From NCBI RefSeq assembly GCF_026810505.1, contig NZ_CP101750.1, forward strand, positions 7,924,515 to 7,988,514: a DNA stretch of 64,000 bases. The letters are read 5' to 3'. A model generated the notes under the pieces. The model saw only the letters and a program-made list of their open reading frames with translations, was not told the origin of the DNA and ran no database searches. Within the stretch, counting starts at the first letter, position 1; each line of letters begins with the position of its first letter. This DNA is from Streptomyces sp. Je 1-369. Its GTDB lineage: Bacteria > Actinomycetota > Actinomycetes > Streptomycetales > Streptomycetaceae. Below, piece by piece: positions 1-7,226 of the stretch. The position numbers and the translations under genes are program-made.

Positions 1-1
1 C

Positions 2-328
2 GTCGAATTCCGCGTCAACAGCGGGTGGCGTTCCACGGAATACCAGAATCAGCTCCTCCGCGAAGCGGTCGCGGAATACGGGTCCGAAAGCGAGGCCGCC
101 CGTTGGGTGGCCACCGCGGAGACGTCCCCGCATGTGGCGGGGGACGCGGTCGACATCGGGGGAGCCGACGCGACGACGTGGCTGTCCGGGCACGGTGCCG
201 CGTACGGGCTGTGCCAGATCTACCGCAACGAGCCCTGGCACTACGAGCTGCGCACGGACGCGGCGGACCGCGGCTGCCCGCGGATGTACGCCGACCCCAC
301 GCACGACCCGAGGATGCGGCAGCAGTGA
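2..328 (+). CDS. VanY-type D-alanyl-D-alanine carboxypeptidase, 3' part only
   Basis: The reading frame is open from the left edge of the window, so the N-terminus lies outside; 108 residues are visible. They contain the zinc-binding signature of the VanY/peptidase M15 family: S-P-H-V-A-G-D-A-V-D-I-G (His and Asp ligands) and, near the end, E-P-W-H-Y-E (catalytic Glu and third ligand His). The segment VNSGWRSTEYQ upstream is also typical. Such enzymes trim the terminal D-Ala from peptidoglycan stem peptides outside the membrane. The next gene starts 23 bp downstream on the same strand, so the two may be co-transcribed. Family assignment is firm; whether it works on resistance-type or normal peptidoglycan cannot be told. 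Confidence 0.88.
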   Translation, partial: VEFRVNSGWRSTEYQNQLLREAVAEYGSESEAARWVATAETSPHVAGDAVDIGGADATTWLSGHGAAYGLCQIYRNEPWHYELRTDAADRGCPRMYADPTHDPRMRQQ

Positions 329-351
329 GCAACGGCGAACGAGGACGGACG

Positions 352-1440
352 ATGACGCGGGTGGACGTGGCGGAGAAGGTGCGAGATGTCCGCGCGCAGG
401 GTGATCGTGCGGCGGATACGCGGGGGACTCGGCGTCCCCGCGTCAGCCACCCGTCGATACGTTCCCTCCGCCGCCGGGGACCGTGGAAGCGCGGCCTGGT
501 GACCGCGGCACTCGCGCTCGCGCTGGGCCTGCTCATGCTGCTGCACGAGCGGATCACCGACCGGGGTGGCGTCGGCAGCCTGCTGGAGACGTTCCTGCCG
601 TGGTTCGGTCTGGGCGTACCCGTGCTGCTCGTCATCGCGCTGTGGCGCCGCTCCGCCTCCGCGGCGATCGCGCTGCTCCTGCCGGTCACGGCGTGGCTGA
701 GCCTCTTCGGCGGGCTGCTCGGAGACAGGTCCCAGCCGGGCGGTGACCTCATCGTGGTCAGTCACAACGTCGCCGCCGAGAACGCCGACCCGGTCGGTAC
801 CGCCCGCGCCCTGGCAGCCTCCGGAGCGGACGTGCTGGCGCTGGAGGAGATCAGTGAGGAGGCCAGGGGGACGTACGAGAAGGAGCTGGCGAAGGCGTAC
901 CCGCACCACACCGTGCAGGGCACGGTCGGGCTGTGGAGCCGGTCGCCGCTCTCCCACACGCGGCCGGTCGACACCGAGCAGGACGTCGGCCCTCTCGGCG
1001 ACAGCAAGCCGCCGTCGGCCAAACTGACCGGCAACAGGGCGCTGCGCACCACGGTGGCGACGGGCAAGGGTCCCGTCGCCGTGTATGTAGCTCATCTCGG
1101 CTCCGTACGGGTGACCTCGGACGGAGGCTTCGGTACGGCCACGCGGAACAGGAACGCCCAGGCACTCGCCCACGCCCTCGCCGCCGAGCGGAACGAGCGG
1201 GTGGTGCTGCTCGGCGACCTGAACGGAACCGTGGACGACCGCGCCCTCGGCGGCATCACCTCGCAGCTGCACTCCGCCCATGACGAGGCGGGGAACGGCT
1301 TCGGGTTCAGCTGGCCCGCGAGGTTCCCCGTGGCGCGGATCGACCAGATTCTGGTCCGCGGGGTGGAGGCGAAGAGCGCGTGGCAGCTCCCGGAGACGGG
1401 CAGCGACCACTTGCCGGTGGCGGCCGCGATCAGCTGGTGA
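352..1440 (+). CDS. Membrane-anchored endonuclease/exonuclease/phosphatase (EEP) family protein
   Basis: A 362-residue protein. The first 55 or so residues are Arg-rich and cytoplasmic. Three hydrophobic segments follow (about residues 45-62, 75-97 and 100-122), then an EEP-fold domain of about 225 residues. The usual EEP landmarks are visible: SHN near the domain start, LALEEI (metal-binding Glu), LLGDLN and the final GSDHLP (catalytic His with Asp). The family includes Mg-dependent nucleases and sphingomyelinase-like phosphodiesterases; the substrate here is unknown. The start at 352 is chosen because it follows a purine-rich stretch (GAACGAGGACGG), and the longer frame to position 25 only overlaps the vanY-like gene. 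The stop is 15 bp from the convergent VOC gene. Confidence 0.82.
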   Translation: MTRVDVAEKVRDVRAQGDRAADTRGTRRPRVSHPSIRSLRRRGPWKRGLVTAALALALGLLMLLHERITDRGGVGSLLETFLPWFGLGVPVLLVIALWRRSASAAIALLLPVTAWLSLFGGLLGDRSQPGGDLIVVSHNVAAENADPVGTARALAASGADVLALEEISEEARGTYEKELAKAYPHHTVQGTVGLWSRSPLSHTRPVDTEQDVGPLGDSKPPSAKLTGNRALRTTVATGKGPVAVYVAHLGSVRVTSDGGFGTATRNRNAQALAHALAAERNERVVLLGDLNGTVDDRALGGITSQLHSAHDEAGNGFGFSWPARFPVARIDQILVRGVEAKSAWQLPETGSDHLPVAAAISW

Positions 1441-1455
1441 CCCGGCGGAGCCGGA

Positions 1456-1827
1456 TCAGGCCCCCTCGGGAGTGATCAGGCAGAAGGGATGGCCGACGGG
1501 ATCCTCGTAGACGCGGTACCCGACCGGCTTGTCCGAACCATCCAGCAGCGTCGCACCGAGGGCGAGTACCTGGGCCTCGGCCGTATCGAGGTTCGTGACC
1601 ATCACGTCGATGTGCATGTGCGCAGGACGCGTGGCATCCGTCCACCGCGGCGCGCGATAGTCCTCCACCCGTTGGAACGCGACCACCGGGCTGCCCGCCG
1701 CGTTCTGGAGCACAACGTAGTCGCCGGTGTCCGGCTGCCGTGTGAGCGACAGCAGCTTCTCGTAGAAACCGGCGAGTTCGTCAGGGTCGGGGCAGTCGAT
1801 GACAACGGTGTACAGGTGTCCGATCAT
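1456..1827 (-). CDS. VOC (glyoxalase/bleomycin-resistance) superfamily protein
   Basis: A 123-residue single-module protein with the beta-alpha-beta-beta-beta pattern of the vicinal oxygen chelate fold: IGHLYTVVIDCPDP at the start, HMHIDVMVTNLD in the middle, and YRVYEDPVGHPFCLI at the end. This matches the glyoxalase-like class common in Streptomyces. The substrate is unknown; members include dioxygenases, isomerases and drug-binding proteins. The ATG at 1827 is preferred to a GTG three codons upstream (1836), which would give 126 residues. It is convergent with the EEP gene and stands alone. Confidence 0.8.
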   Translation of the reverse strand: MIGHLYTVVIDCPDPDELAGFYEKLLSLTRQPDTGDYVVLQNAAGSPVVAFQRVEDYRAPRWTDATRPAHMHIDVMVTNLDTAEAQVLALGATLLDGSDKPVGYRVYEDPVGHPFCLITPEGA

Positions 1828-1914
1828 GCGGCTCACTCTGCCATCGGCCCGCGAGCGGGCGGCACTTCGCGGTGTGGCCGGAATCCAACCTTGACCGTGT
1901 CCAGCCGAAGTCTA

Positions 1915-1926
1915 TGGTCTGGACTA
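1915..1926. promoter_or_regulatory. Chitin-type operator (DasR/dre-like) upstream of the LPMO gene
   Basis: TGGTCTGGACTA matches 10 of 12 bases of the palindrome TGGTCTAGACCA. That palindrome is found in Streptomyces chitinase promoters and overlaps the known DasR consensus. It lies 81 bp before the LPMO start codon. Two further copies occur in front of the GH19 chitinase in this window, which supports a shared circuit. Binding is inferred. Confidence 0.6.
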
Positions 1927-2007
1927 ATCGGCTGCCGTGAATCCCTCGCTCCACCCCGCACTTCACGTCGCACACCCCCCTGAAGCCCTGCCCGTGAAGG
2001 AGTACGC

Positions 2008-2523
2008 ATGGACAAGAAGCGGAAGATCGCCGCAGCGATCGGTGCCGGCATGGCGCCCGTTCTCGCTCTCACACTGCCGACCGGCTCCGCCAGCGCGCAC
2101 GGATACGTGAACGCGCCGGCGAGCCGGCAGGCGCAGTGCGCCGCCCGGACCGTGGCCTGTGGCGACATCAAGTACGAGCCGCAGAGCGTCGAGGGCCCCA
2201 AGGGCCTGCGCAGCTGCAGCGGCGGCAACGCGCGGTTCGCCGAGCTGGACAACGACGCCAAGGGCTGGAAGGTCAGCGACGTCAGCAGGACGCAGACCTT
2301 CACCTGGACGTTCACCGCGCGGCACCGCACGGCGAACTACGAGTACTTCGTCGACGGTACGAAGGTCGCGACCGTCGACGGCCACAACCAGCAGCCGCCG
2401 ACGACCGTCTCGCACCAGGTCAACCTCGGCAACTTCACCGGCAGGCACAAGGTTCTCGCGGTGTGGAACATCGGCGACACGTCCAACGCCTTCTACGCGT
2501 GCATCGACGTCAACATTCGCTGA
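2008..2523 (+). CDS. Secreted AA10 lytic polysaccharide monooxygenase (chitin-binding protein)
   Basis: A 171-residue secreted copper enzyme. The signal peptide has a K-K-R-K n-region and ends in SASA at residue 30, so the mature protein begins with His31 (HGYVNAPASR), the N-terminal His of the copper histidine brace. The second brace His is most likely His106 in FTARHRT. Cysteines at 44, 51, 70 and near the C-terminus (ACIDV) fit the family's disulphides. The length matches single-domain AA10 proteins of the Chb type, which oxidatively cut chitin, or cellulose in some members. A clear ribosome site (AAGGAG) precedes the ATG. The upstream 12-bp operator points to control by chitin breakdown products. 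Chitin is the most likely substrate but is not proven by the sequence. Confidence 0.92.
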   Translation: MDKKRKIAAAIGAGMAPVLALTLPTGSASAHGYVNAPASRQAQCAARTVACGDIKYEPQSVEGPKGLRSCSGGNARFAELDNDAKGWKVSDVSRTQTFTWTFTARHRTANYEYFVDGTKVATVDGHNQQPPTTVSHQVNLGNFTGRHKVLAVWNIGDTSNAFYACIDVNIR

Positions 2524-3580
2524 GGGCCCAGTAGGTCAGACCGTGCTGAGCGGATGCGCCGCCGTCGCCGAGCGCGGCGGCCACGCGCGGGGCGCCAGGA
2601 TGCCCAGGACGTAGGCGCGGGCGACCAGGGAGGGGCGGGTCGCCCGCGCCCAAGAGGTCACGCAGACGGCTGAGGTGGTAGTCGACCGTCTGCCGCGAGA
2701 GGTGCAGCGACGTGGCGATGTCGCCGTTGCTGCTGCCCTCCGCGAGCAGCGACAGGATGCGGATCTGCGCGGCGGTCAGTGCGGGATGCGCCTCGTGGGC
2801 GAGGCTCTGATGCGTGACCACGGCCCACACGTGCCGCGCCCGCCCCGCCGAGTGCCCGATCGTCGTGAGGTGGAGCTGCGCCCGGCGCTGCATACCGTGC
2901 GCGTCCACGAGTACCGCGGACGTCTCCACCCGTCGCGTGCGGCGGGATATCAGGCCGTTCCAGCGGCGGTGCAGCCGGTCGAGGTCGAGGCCGGGCTCGG
3001 GTGCGAGCAGCGTGTGCGCGCGGCGGCCCACCAAGTCGTGCGGGCTGACCTGGAACAGTTCGGCCGCCGCCGCGCTCGCCTCGACCACCCGCCCGTTCGC
3101 CGAGAGCAGCGCGCAGGGCAGACCGCTGTGGTCGCGCAGGGCTTGCAGATTCTCCTCGGCCTCCTGCCACTGGACCGTGGCGCGCAGGTGGTCGGTGACG
3201 TCCACGTAGATCCCGGCGACGCAGGTCCGCGCGTTCTCCCGGACGGGGAAGCGGTGACCCACCGCCCGGCCCGCGCTGCCGTCCCGGCGCCGGTAGGCGA
3301 GGGTGTGGCGCACCGGTGTGCCCCGGCTGAGGATCTCCTGGTCGAGGGCGCGGAACTGGTCGGCCTCCGCGGGCTCGTCGAGGTCCTCGATGTACTTGCC
3401 GATCACCTGCTCCGGGACCGTGCCGTAGAGGTGCGCGTAGGCGTGGTTGGCCCACAGGTAGCGGCCGTCGCTGTCCCGTATGAACGCGGCGGCGGGGGCG
3501 AGGTCCACGAGGTCTGCGAAGGCCGCGTATCTGCCGGGGGTCCCGGTCCTGCTCAGTGCCTTGAAAGTGGAATCGTCCAC
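2510..3580 (-). CDS. PAS-domain LuxR-type transcriptional regulator, probable C-terminal frameshift
   Basis: 356 residues as read. A PAS domain lies at about residues 20-135 (AAAFIRDSDGRYLWANHAY), with a weaker PAS-like segment at about 150-260. A LuxR-type helix-turn-helix follows at about 265-315 (LTAAQIRILSLLAEGSSNGDIA, then LSRQTVDYHLSRL). The last 45 residues look unnatural. If one C is dropped from the CCC run at 2637-2639, the frame becomes GDRPSLVARAYVLGILAP, a tail typical of this family, and stops at 2536. The gene would then no longer overlap the LPMO gene. The start is GTG. The gene diverges from the ATP-grasp/dikinase operon and is its likely local regulator, probably sensing a small ligand or redox state through PAS. 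Sequencing error and true mutation cannot be separated here. Confidence 0.82.
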   Translation of the reverse strand: MDDSTFKALSRTGTPGRYAAFADLVDLAPAAAFIRDSDGRYLWANHAYAHLYGTVPEQVIGKYIEDLDEPAEADQFRALDQEILSRGTPVRHTLAYRRRDGSAGRAVGHRFPVRENARTCVAGIYVDVTDHLRATVQWQEAEENLQALRDHSGLPCALLSANGRVVEASAAAAELFQVSPHDLVGRRAHTLLAPEPGLDLDRLHRRWNGLISRRTRRVETSAVLVDAHGMQRRAQLHLTTIGHSAGRARHVWAVVTHQSLAHEAHPALTAAQIRILSLLAEGSSNGDIATSLHLSRQTVDYHLSRLRDLLGAGDPPLPGRPRLRPGHPGAPRVAAALGDGGASAQHGLTYWALSEC

Positions 3581-3701
3581 AGCGGTCTCCGTCCGTATAC
3601 GACTGGCTGACGCTCAGTCACACGGCACTGGCTATCCCGCCCCCGGCTCGCGCATGCCCCCTTCTCGGCCGAAGTACCGCAACCGGGTCATGGCGCGGGC
3701 T

Positions 3702-3719
3702 CTCAGGCATTTGCCTGAG
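3702..3719. promoter_or_regulatory. Perfect 18-bp palindrome between the PAS-LuxR gene and the ATP-grasp operon
   Basis: CTCAGGCATTTGCCTGAG has 8-bp arms with a 2-bp centre. It lies in the 257-bp divergent intergenic region, about 120 bp from each start codon. PAS-LuxR regulators of the PimM type bind 16-bp palindromes of the form CT-GGGA-TCCC-AG, and the outer CT..GG / CC..AG layout is similar. It is a candidate operator for the neighbouring regulator. Confidence 0.5.
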
Positions 3720-3837
3720 TCCCCGGCGCCCACTGGGGCGTCGCGGACATCCCGGGTTTGGTCCCCTTGAGTGAGCGGGTGAACACGCCCCGCCACTCAG
3801 AGACCTGTATCAACGCGACGAATGGAGACGAACTTCC

Positions 3838-5211
3838 GTGAGCAAGGTGCTGTTAGTGCATGCCAAGGGTGGTCCGCCGCTCGGCCACGTCCTCTCCCGG
3901 ACGGCCGCGAGGGCGGAAGTGCACCTGCTGGCGCTCAGCGCTCTGCCTCCCGCCGTGGCGGGGCCCGCCCGGAGACTGTGCGCGTCGGTCGTCACACCCG
4001 ACGACGCGCACCGCTCCGACCTGGTGTCCCTCATCGTCGAGCGGGCCGAGGCCGTCGGCGCGGACGCGGTGCTCACCTTCTCCGAGTACGCGGTCGTGGC
4101 CGTCGCCGAGGCCTGCGAGGCGCTCGGTCTGGCGGGGGCCGGCGGCGCCGCCGCGCTCGCCCGCGACAAGCGGCTCATGCGGCGCACCTGGCAGCAACAC
4201 GGCCTGCCGCAGCCCGAGTTCCGTCCCGTCAGCACCGAGGCCGACCTGCACGCGGCGGCCCGCGAGCTGCCGGGGCCGCTGCTCCTCAAGGCGGCCTGGA
4301 GTGCGGGGTCCACCGCGCACCGGATCATCCGCGACCCGCGCGAGGTCCCGGCCGCCTGGTCCCGCTCCCGCGAAGTGATGGCCGAGTCGGCCCAGTTGGG
4401 CTTCGCCGAACTGCATGTCGCCGAGGCGGACGCGGACTTCGTCGTCGAGCAGATCGTCACCGGCACCGCGTCGGACTGGTTCGACGAGCCCGGCTGGGGC
4501 GACTACGTGAGTGTCGAGGGCGTCGTCGCGGACGGCACCTTCCACCCGGTCTGCATCAGCGGCCGCATGCCGACCGTCGAGCCGTTCACCGAACGCGCGA
4601 GCATCACCCCCGCCCTCCTCGCCCAGGACGCCCAGGACCGGATCGTGGACCTGGCCCGGCGCGCGGTCGACGCGCTCGGCCTGCGCGACTGCGGGACGCA
4701 CACGGAGATCAAGCTCGGCGCCGACGGCCGCATGTGGCTGATCGAGACCGCCGCACGGTTCGGCGGCGCGATGACCGTGCCGCAGATCGAGGAGGTCTTC
4801 GGCCTCGACCTCGTCGGCATGCTCGTCGACCACGTCGTCGGACGCCCCGTCGAGTGGCCCGAGCAGGCCCTCACCCCGGAGCGGGCGCGCGGCGCGGCGG
4901 GCTCCCTCGTCGTCCTCGCCGTCGACGGAGAAGGGGAGGCCTGGCGCGGTCGGAAGGTCTGGGACTTCCCTTCCGTGTCCGCGGACGTGTCCCTGAGCCG
5001 GGGGAGTGAGCTGTCGGTGGTCCCGGAGAGCTCCCTCGCCGACGGCAGCGTCGTGCCGGTGTACGACCCGGCCGCGGGCGCCAACACCATGGCTGCTCTC
5101 TGTCTGCTCTCCGCCACCACCCCGCGGACCGTGCTCCGCGACTTCGAGGCCCTGGTCGACGCCCTTCCCCAGGTGCTGCCCGCCGCCCGTCCCGAGGAGG
5201 TCCCGGCGTGA
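3838..5211 (+). CDS. ATP-grasp ligase (carboxylate-amine ligase type)
   Basis: A 457-residue protein starting at GTG with a GGAGA ribosome site. Residues 1-95 form a nucleotide-fold N-domain (SKVLLVHAKGG). Residues 100-330 form the ATP-grasp core, with RDKRLMRRTWQQHGLP (A-domain entry), LLLKAAWSAGS (nucleotide-binding Lys), E290 (HTEIKLG) and E303 (IETAARFGG). The usual ExN metal motif has Ala305 where Asn is expected, an oddity that may alter metal binding. The last 110 residues resemble the C-domain of biotin-carboxylase-like ligases. Relatives of the BacD/TabS type join amino acids or acylate amines through an acyl-phosphate. The stop overlaps the start of the next gene by 4 bp (GTGA), so coupling is likely. 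The substrate is unknown. Confidence 0.85.
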   Translation: MSKVLLVHAKGGPPLGHVLSRTAARAEVHLLALSALPPAVAGPARRLCASVVTPDDAHRSDLVSLIVERAEAVGADAVLTFSEYAVVAVAEACEALGLAGAGGAAALARDKRLMRRTWQQHGLPQPEFRPVSTEADLHAAARELPGPLLLKAAWSAGSTAHRIIRDPREVPAAWSRSREVMAESAQLGFAELHVAEADADFVVEQIVTGTASDWFDEPGWGDYVSVEGVVADGTFHPVCISGRMPTVEPFTERASITPALLAQDAQDRIVDLARRAVDALGLRDCGTHTEIKLGADGRMWLIETAARFGGAMTVPQIEEVFGLDLVGMLVDHVVGRPVEWPEQALTPERARGAAGSLVVLAVDGEGEAWRGRKVWDFPSVSADVSLSRGSELSVVPESSLADGSVVPVYDPAAGANTMAALCLLSATTPRTVLRDFEALVDALPQVLPAARPEEVPA

Positions 5212-7226
5212 CCGCCCAACTGCTCACCGGCCCCGCCGAACCGGCCACGGACCGCACGGTCGTCGGCGAGAACCTCTCCCTGCCGCTCTTCCGCACCCTC
5301 TCCGGGGTCCTGGCGGGGCACCCGTACCTCAAAGTCGTCGTCGACCGTGCCGAGAACACCTGGCACCTCCTCGACACCGCAGCGCATCCCTTCCACGTCA
5401 ACTACATCGCCACCCGCATCCTCGGCATGGACCTCACCGCGCTCGACGCGGACCTCGACGCGTTCAACGCCTCCGTCTACATGGACCCGGACCGCCGCTT
5501 CCTGCTCGGCGTGCTCTCCCTGCACACCGACGAGGACACCGAGGGCCGCGAACGCACCTTCCTCGTCCTGGAGACGACCGAAGCCGACACCATGCAGGGC
5601 GAACTGCTCTCCTCCTTCTACGAGTTCGTGCGCACCCGGGTCGACGGCAGGCTGCCCCTGCTCCTGAAGCCCGCCAACCACGGGCAGGAGGAGGCGCTCG
5701 CGGCGATCAGCGAGCAGAGCGTGCCGCGCATCCTCAGTCACGAACTCTTCGGCTCCCGCGCCCGCACCCCGCTCAACCCCGGCGACGCCACCGGACGGCT
5801 GCGGTACTTCCGCACGCACGACGCGTACACCGAGGCGGCGGGCGCACTCGGCTGGTCGGACATCGTGGCCATGCCCTGTCTGCCCGACGACGTGCCCCGG
5901 GTGGCCGGATTCCTCAACACCGCGCCGATCACCCCGCTCTCCCACACCAACGTCCTCGCCTCCGGGTGGGGCATCCCCAACGCGATCGTGCGCGACCTGG
6001 AACAGCTCGTCGAGAAGGACGGCCTGGACGGCGCGTGGATCCGCTACCGGGTCCGCGAGGACGAGATAGCCCTCGAACGCCTCGACCACGCACCGGACTT
6101 GCAGGCACCCGCCTGGCACCAGCAGCGCATCCGCCTCGAACCGCCCCTCCTCGAAGACGCGCCCGTCCTCGCCCTGCACCGGCTGCGCAGCACCGACCGC
6201 GACCGCTACGGCACCAAGGCCGCCAACCTCGGCGAGCTCCACCACGTCCTCGACAGCCGCACCGCCGACCTGACCGCGTTCTACGGCCGGCCGCGACCCC
6301 CGCGCGAGGACCTCCACGGACACCTCGCGGCCCGCCTCGGCCTGGGCGCCTTCCACACGGGCGCGCCCACCCCCGGCGAACTGCGCGCCGCGGCGGCCGA
6401 GTTCGTGGCCGCCGCGGTCAGCGCTCCGAACGGCGTCGCGCTGCCCTTCGCGCTCCAGCAGCACTTCCTCGCCTCGTCCACCGTCCTGCAACAGGGCATC
6501 GGCAAGCTCAAGATGGCGCTCGAACTCGACGCCACCGACGTCCTGGACTCGCTCTGCCTGCAACTCCAGCACCTCATCCGGCAGACACCCGTCCCCGAGT
6601 CGGTCACCCGGCAGATCAGCCAGGCGTTCCCCGCCGACTCCGGCGGCCGCCTCGTGGTGCGTTCCTCGTCCAACGCCGAGGATCTGCCGGGCTTCTCCGC
6701 GGCCGGTGTCTACGACTCCGTCACGACCGTCCACGGCACCGGTGAACTCCTGGACGCCGTACGCCAGGTGTGGGCCTCGCTGCTCTCACCGCGCAGCGTG
6801 CGCCTGCGTCACCAGGTCGGCATCTCGCTGGACGACACGTACATGGGCGTCATCATCCAGGAGTACGTCCCCGCCTCGCTCGGCGGCGTCCTGGTGACCT
6901 GCAACCCGACCCGCCGCGAGGACTTCCGCAACGTCTATCTGAACTGTTCCCCCGGCTCCCCGGAGCAGGTCGTCGAGGGCTCCGTGCTGCCGCAGCAGTA
7001 CCTGTACAACACCGTGGAGGGCGGCGGCCGCACCGTTGCCCTCGGCTCCTGGGGCGACGGGCTCTCCGCCACCACCCGCGCCAGGCTCGCCGACCTGTCG
7101 CTGACCGGGCGGCTCCTGCAGTCGCACTTCAGCGCGGACGACGTGGACAGGCCGCTGGACATCGAGTGGCTGATGACCGACCGGGGCGACTTCCGGCTGG
7201 TCCAGATCCGCCCGTACGCGCTGTGA
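5208..7226 (+). CDS. Dikinase-like protein: phosphohistidine domain followed by PEP-synthase/PPDK ATP-grasp domain
   Basis: 672 residues. About 170 residues match nothing I recognise. The central part contains APITPLSHTNVLASGWGIPNA, which looks like the swivelling phosphohistidine domain of dikinases with His246 as the phosphoryl carrier. Residues about 345-672 are the PPDK/PEP-synthase ATP-binding domain (RDRYGTKAANLGEL; VRSSSNAEDLPGF around residue 485; IEWLMTD; LVQIRPYA at the end). There is no C-terminal PEP/pyruvate barrel. The order His-domain then ATP-grasp is that of glucan water dikinase, the reverse of PEP synthase. The chemistry is therefore probably ATP-dependent phosphoryl or pyrophosphoryl transfer through His to an unknown acceptor. 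The gene overlaps the genes on both sides. Confidence 0.8.
   Translation: MTAQLLTGPAEPATDRTVVGENLSLPLFRTLSGVLAGHPYLKVVVDRAENTWHLLDTAAHPFHVNYIATRILGMDLTALDADLDAFNASVYMDPDRRFLLGVLSLHTDEDTEGRERTFLVLETTEADTMQGELLSSFYEFVRTRVDGRLPLLLKPANHGQEEALAAISEQSVPRILSHELFGSRARTPLNPGDATGRLRYFRTHDAYTEAAGALGWSDIVAMPCLPDDVPRVAGFLNTAPITPLSHTNVLASGWGIPNAIVRDLEQLVEKDGLDGAWIRYRVREDEIALERLDHAPDLQAPAWHQQRIRLEPPLLEDAPVLALHRLRSTDRDRYGTKAANLGELHHVLDSRTADLTAFYGRPRPPREDLHGHLAARLGLGAFHTGAPTPGELRAAAAEFVAAAVSAPNGVALPFALQQHFLASSTVLQQGIGKLKMALELDATDVLDSLCLQLQHLIRQTPVPESVTRQISQAFPADSGGRLVVRSSSNAEDLPGFSAAGVYDSVTTVHGTGELLDAVRQVWASLLSPRSVRLRHQVGISLDDTYMGVIIQEYVPASLGGVLVTCNPTRREDFRNVYLNCSPGSPEQVVEGSVLPQQYLYNTVEGGGRTVALGSWGDGLSATTRARLADLSLTGRLLQSHFSADDVDRPLDIEWLMTDRGDFRLVQIRPYAL

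Noticed and set aside
4503..6734. 743-codon open frame on the minus strand opposite the ATP-grasp and dikinase genes
   Set aside because: Its translation is low-complexity Gly/Arg/Val/Glu typical of antisense frames in high-GC DNA, and the plus-strand genes have clear domains.
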